Notes under the pieces: generated by a model | The model's input: the letters and a program-made list of their open reading frames with translations, nothing else | What the model was told of the DNA's origin: nothing | The model's database searches: none | Program-made: the position numbers and the translations under genes | DNA from: Bacteroidales bacterium | GTDB taxonomy: Bacteria > Bacteroidota > Bacteroidia > Bacteroidales > UBA10428 | DNA length: 5,380 nt | Reading direction: 5' to 3' | NCBI GenBank assembly: GCA_016926235.1 | Contig: JAFGOZ010000596.1 | Span: 1 to 5,380, forward strand | In this document: positions 4,582 to 5,380 of the stretch, in pieces | Layout of the letters: each line of letters begins with the position of its first letter | Position numbering within the stretch: position 1 is the stretch's first letter

Positions 4582-4690
4582 TGATTGAGAGAATTATAGA
4601 TAGAACTACACAAATAATTGTAATCAGCTCAATAGGCTTTTTGGCCAGGTATGACATAAAATCAATAAATTCAGCTATAATTTTTCTCAT
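4565..4690 (-). CDS. Membrane micro-protein (41 aa)
   Basis: The ORF reads MRKIIAEFIDFMSYLAKKPI and then a continuous hydrophobic segment of about 22 residues to its end (ELITIICVVLSIIL in its first part). The pattern of a short amphipathic, positively charged start and a C-terminal membrane helix is common in small membrane peptides, including type I toxins and phage exclusion peptides. Its ATG overlaps the TGA of the ORF at 4687-4779 (ATGA), suggesting translational coupling. It converges with the plus-strand gene and the 3' ends overlap by 17 bp. A plus-strand frame at 4578-4787 covers the same bases and is also partly hydrophobic, so a chance origin is not excluded. Confidence 0.45.
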   Translation of the reverse strand: MRKIIAEFIDFMSYLAKKPIELITIICVVLSIILSIITMII

Positions 4691-4779
4691 TTTTCTATCA
4701 TTTCGGTCACCAATTCGGTTACCTGTTTTTTACCGTTTGTTGCAGGCTCGTTGCAGGCTCGTTGCTCGTCCACCAACAT
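4687..4779 (-). CDS. Micro-ORF ending in a helical tail (30 aa), possible 3' part of a frameshifted gene
   Basis: From the ATG at 4779 the ORF reads MLVDEQRACNEPATNGKK and ends TELVTEMIEK; upstream of that ATG the frame remains open with a protein-like sequence (VIKKRKILKVNEQLPIN) back to a TAA near 4846, with no ATG but a TTG. The end is convincingly helical and its stop overlaps the start of the 41-aa membrane peptide. It also reads across the tandem 11-bp units. Adding one such unit would place it in frame with the ORF at 4730-4843, giving one protein of 55 aa. As it stands it is either a separate micro-gene or the displaced C-terminus of that protein. Confidence 0.35.
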   Translation of the reverse strand: MLVDEQRACNEPATNGKKQVTELVTEMIEK

Positions 4780-4843
4780 TTTGTTGATGGGTAGTTGCTC
4801 GTTGACCTTCAATATTTTGCGCTTTTTGATAACCTGCTGCCAT
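4730..4843 (-). CDS. Micro-ORF spanning the GTTG repeats (37 aa)
   Basis: The ORF begins MAAGYQKAQNIEGQRATTHQ and continues QNVGGRATSLQRACNKR before a TAA. It is the first ORF divergent from the XRE regulator. The stretch ATTHQQNVGG resembles ATSLQRNVDG in the 85-aa protein, and both are read in the same frame from related repeat clusters, which mildly favours real coding. The N-terminal dozen residues look like a genuine protein start. The stop lies just beyond two tandem 11-bp units. The repeats themselves may be operators, in which case the ORF would be incidental. No function can be proposed. Confidence 0.35.
   Translation of the reverse strand: MAAGYQKAQNIEGQRATTHQQNVGGRATSLQRACNKR
4739..4807 (+). 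repeat. GTTG-repeat cluster 2
   Basis: Forward units are GTTGCAGGCTC at 4739-4749 and 4750-4760 (perfect tandem copies), the shortened GTTGCTC at 4761-4767, GTTGATGGGTA at 4783-4793, GTTGCTC at 4794-4800 and GTTGACC at 4801-4807. One reverse half unit (CCACCAAC) at 4770-4777 faces the fourth unit across a short loop. The regular unit of 11 bp is close to one helical turn, as expected for a protein-bound iteron or operator array. Confidence 0.7.
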
Positions 4844-4853
4844 TAACACCTTC

Positions 4854-4886
4854 GTTGATGGCTCGTTGCAGGCTCGTTGATGGTTA
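4854..4886 (+). repeat. GTTG-repeat cluster 3, three tandem 11-bp units
   Basis: GTTGATGGCTC (4854-4864), GTTGCAGGCTC (4865-4875) and GTTGATGGTTA (4876-4886) follow each other without gaps. Positions 4854-4874 are the perfect inverse of 3901-3921. The cluster lies directly upstream of the 37-aa micro-ORF on the minus strand and about 150 bp upstream of the XRE gene on the plus strand. Confidence 0.7.
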
Positions 4887-4901
4887 TTTTATAGCAAAAT
4901 A

Positions 4902-4933
4902 GTTGCATTCCTTAAATCAAATGATTATTTTTG
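4902..4933 (+). promoter_or_regulatory. Candidate promoter for the XRE gene
   Basis: TATTTTTG at 4926-4933 matches the Bacteroidota -7 box TAnnTTTG; GTTG at 4902-4905 is a partial -33 box at about the right distance (24 bp between starts). Transcription would begin near 4940, leaving a leader of about 90 nt. The -7 box overlaps the first copy of the 16-bp operator-like repeat, which fits repression by a bound regulator. Confidence 0.4.
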
Positions 4934-4963
4934 CTCATATAAATCATTCAAATGATTATTTTT
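4915..4963. promoter_or_regulatory. Operator-like direct repeats and palindrome upstream of the XRE gene
   Basis: TCAAATGATTATTTTT occurs at 4917-4932 and again at 4948-4963, offset by 31 bp or about three helical turns. The second copy is part of a 16-bp palindrome, AATCATT-CA-AATGATT (4942-4957); the first contains the shorter AATC-AAAT-GATT (4915-4926). A further related sequence (TTCATTCGATTATG) abuts the start of the XRE gene at 5023-5035. Such arrays between divergent genes are typical binding sites of XRE-type regulators. Confidence 0.55.
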
Positions 4964-5032
4964 TATGAATGCAATGATAGCGCATTGATTATTGTTTTCC
5001 AAATTTTTCACCAATAAAAAATTCATTCGATT

Positions 5033-5380
5033 ATGAACACATTTGGAGAAAGACTAAAACACCTAATTAAAACGTCTGATTTAAAGACTATTAAACATTT
5101 TGCAGACAAAACCGGACTTCATCCTGTTTCTGTTTCTAATATCATAAGAGGTGAACGCAATCCCTCTTTTGATGCAATTACATCATGTTTAAATGTTTTC
5201 TCAGACGAAGAAGTGCTTTGGCTTATTACAGGTAAAGACCGTGCGTCTAAGATTGAGCTTGAAAACAAGCAACTTAAAGAGAAAGTAGTTTTCTATGAGC
5301 GGAAGTTAAGATCAGCGGTAAAGTCCTTCAGTAACCGAATGAATCCTCAGCAAACTATTCCATTTGATAACCCCAAAATG
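5033..5380 (+). CDS. XRE-family helix-turn-helix regulator, 3' end outside the window (116 aa seen)
   Basis: The reading frame is open from ATG 5033 to the window edge and lacks its stop, so it is partial. Residues 1-65 form a Cro/CI-type helix-turn-helix domain: FGERLKHLIK as helix 1, IKHFADKTGL as helix 2, HPVSVSNIIRGERNPSFDAI as recognition helix and following turn, then a hydrophobic helix ending VLWLITGKD, a sequence pattern frequent in Bacteroidota XRE proteins (compare the usual WLLTG). Residues 73-100 (ELENKQLKEKVVFYERKLRS) are a probable coiled coil for dimerisation, and the end is polar and disordered. There is no peptidase domain so far, so it is not a LexA/CI-type cleavable repressor as seen. 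It faces away from the small minus-strand ORFs, across operator-like repeats, so autoregulation and control of the divergent side are likely. Confidence 0.9.
   Translation, partial: MNTFGERLKHLIKTSDLKTIKHFADKTGLHPVSVSNIIRGERNPSFDAITSCLNVFSDEEVLWLITGKDRASKIELENKQLKEKVVFYERKLRSAVKSFSNRMNPQQTIPFDNPKM

Noticed and set aside
3993..4613. 206-codon minus-strand ORF
   Set aside because: Ser-, Asn- and Phe-rich antisense shadow of the membrane-anchored gene; it lacks a domain pattern and crosses two hairpins.
4578..4787. 69-codon plus-strand ORF following the membrane-anchored gene
   Set aside because: It starts close to the preceding stop and is partly hydrophobic, but ends inside the GTTG repeats with an Arg/Pro-rich tail. 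The opposite strand gives a cleaner small membrane peptide with a coupled start. Not fully excluded.
4739..4886. CRISPR array
   Set aside because: Units are 11 bp and contiguous, with no unique spacers of regular length, and no cas genes are nearby.

Overview
The window looks like part of a mobile or integrated accessory element (plasmid, integrative element or prophage) from a member of the Bacteroidota. The grounds are indirect: moderately AT-rich DNA, almost no Shine-Dalgarno sequences in front of the genes, A/T-rich start contexts, one good match to the Bacteroidota -7 box (TAnnTTTG), and a dense row of small unrecognised genes next to a DNA-binding replication-like protein and an XRE regulator. 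No ribosomal, metabolic or other housekeeping gene is visible, and no tRNA, rRNA, CRISPR array or transposase was seen. The family or genus cannot be told from this.

Layout. From about 3978 down to 88 everything convincing is on the minus strand and tightly packed. In transcription order it runs: an 85-aa protein (3721-3978); a 451-aa winged-helix, replication-initiator-like protein (2290-3645); a 164-aa protein made of two tandem copies of one 63-residue domain (1755-2249); a 52-aa single-pass membrane protein (1521-1679); a 66-aa acidic-tailed protein (1309-1509); a 250-bp stretch with a strong hairpin, two doubtful micro-ORFs and three copies of a TGACGTCA-like motif at exact 54-bp spacing; then three translationally linked small genes (708-1058, 479-706, 318-479), the first possibly a ribbon-helix-helix protein; and last an acidic 70-aa protein (88-300). 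Several of these are too short for ordinary ORF calling.

Right of 3978 the organisation changes. A plus-strand gene (4156-4581) encodes a putative winged-helix protein with a C-terminal membrane anchor. Two strong hairpins precede it. It converges on, and overlaps by 17 bp, a minus-strand 41-aa membrane micro-protein (4565-4690), which follows one or two small minus ORFs. At the right edge an XRE-family regulator (5033 onward, cut by the window) is divergent from those ORFs, across an AT-rich region with repeated and palindromic operator-like sequences.

The most unusual structure is a family of 11-bp units, GTTGCAGGCTC or GTTGATGGCTC, about one helical turn long. They occur in three clusters (3901-3944, 4739-4807, 4854-4886). 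They include a perfect 21-bp inverted repeat bracketing the membrane gene, and they sit inside or next to small ORFs whose reading frame would change with the number of units.

Integrated reading (inference): the XRE protein probably controls the divergent promoter region, and the leftward block is probably an early or replication operon built round the initiator-like protein. Nearly all the small proteins are unrecognised, so no pathway is claimed.
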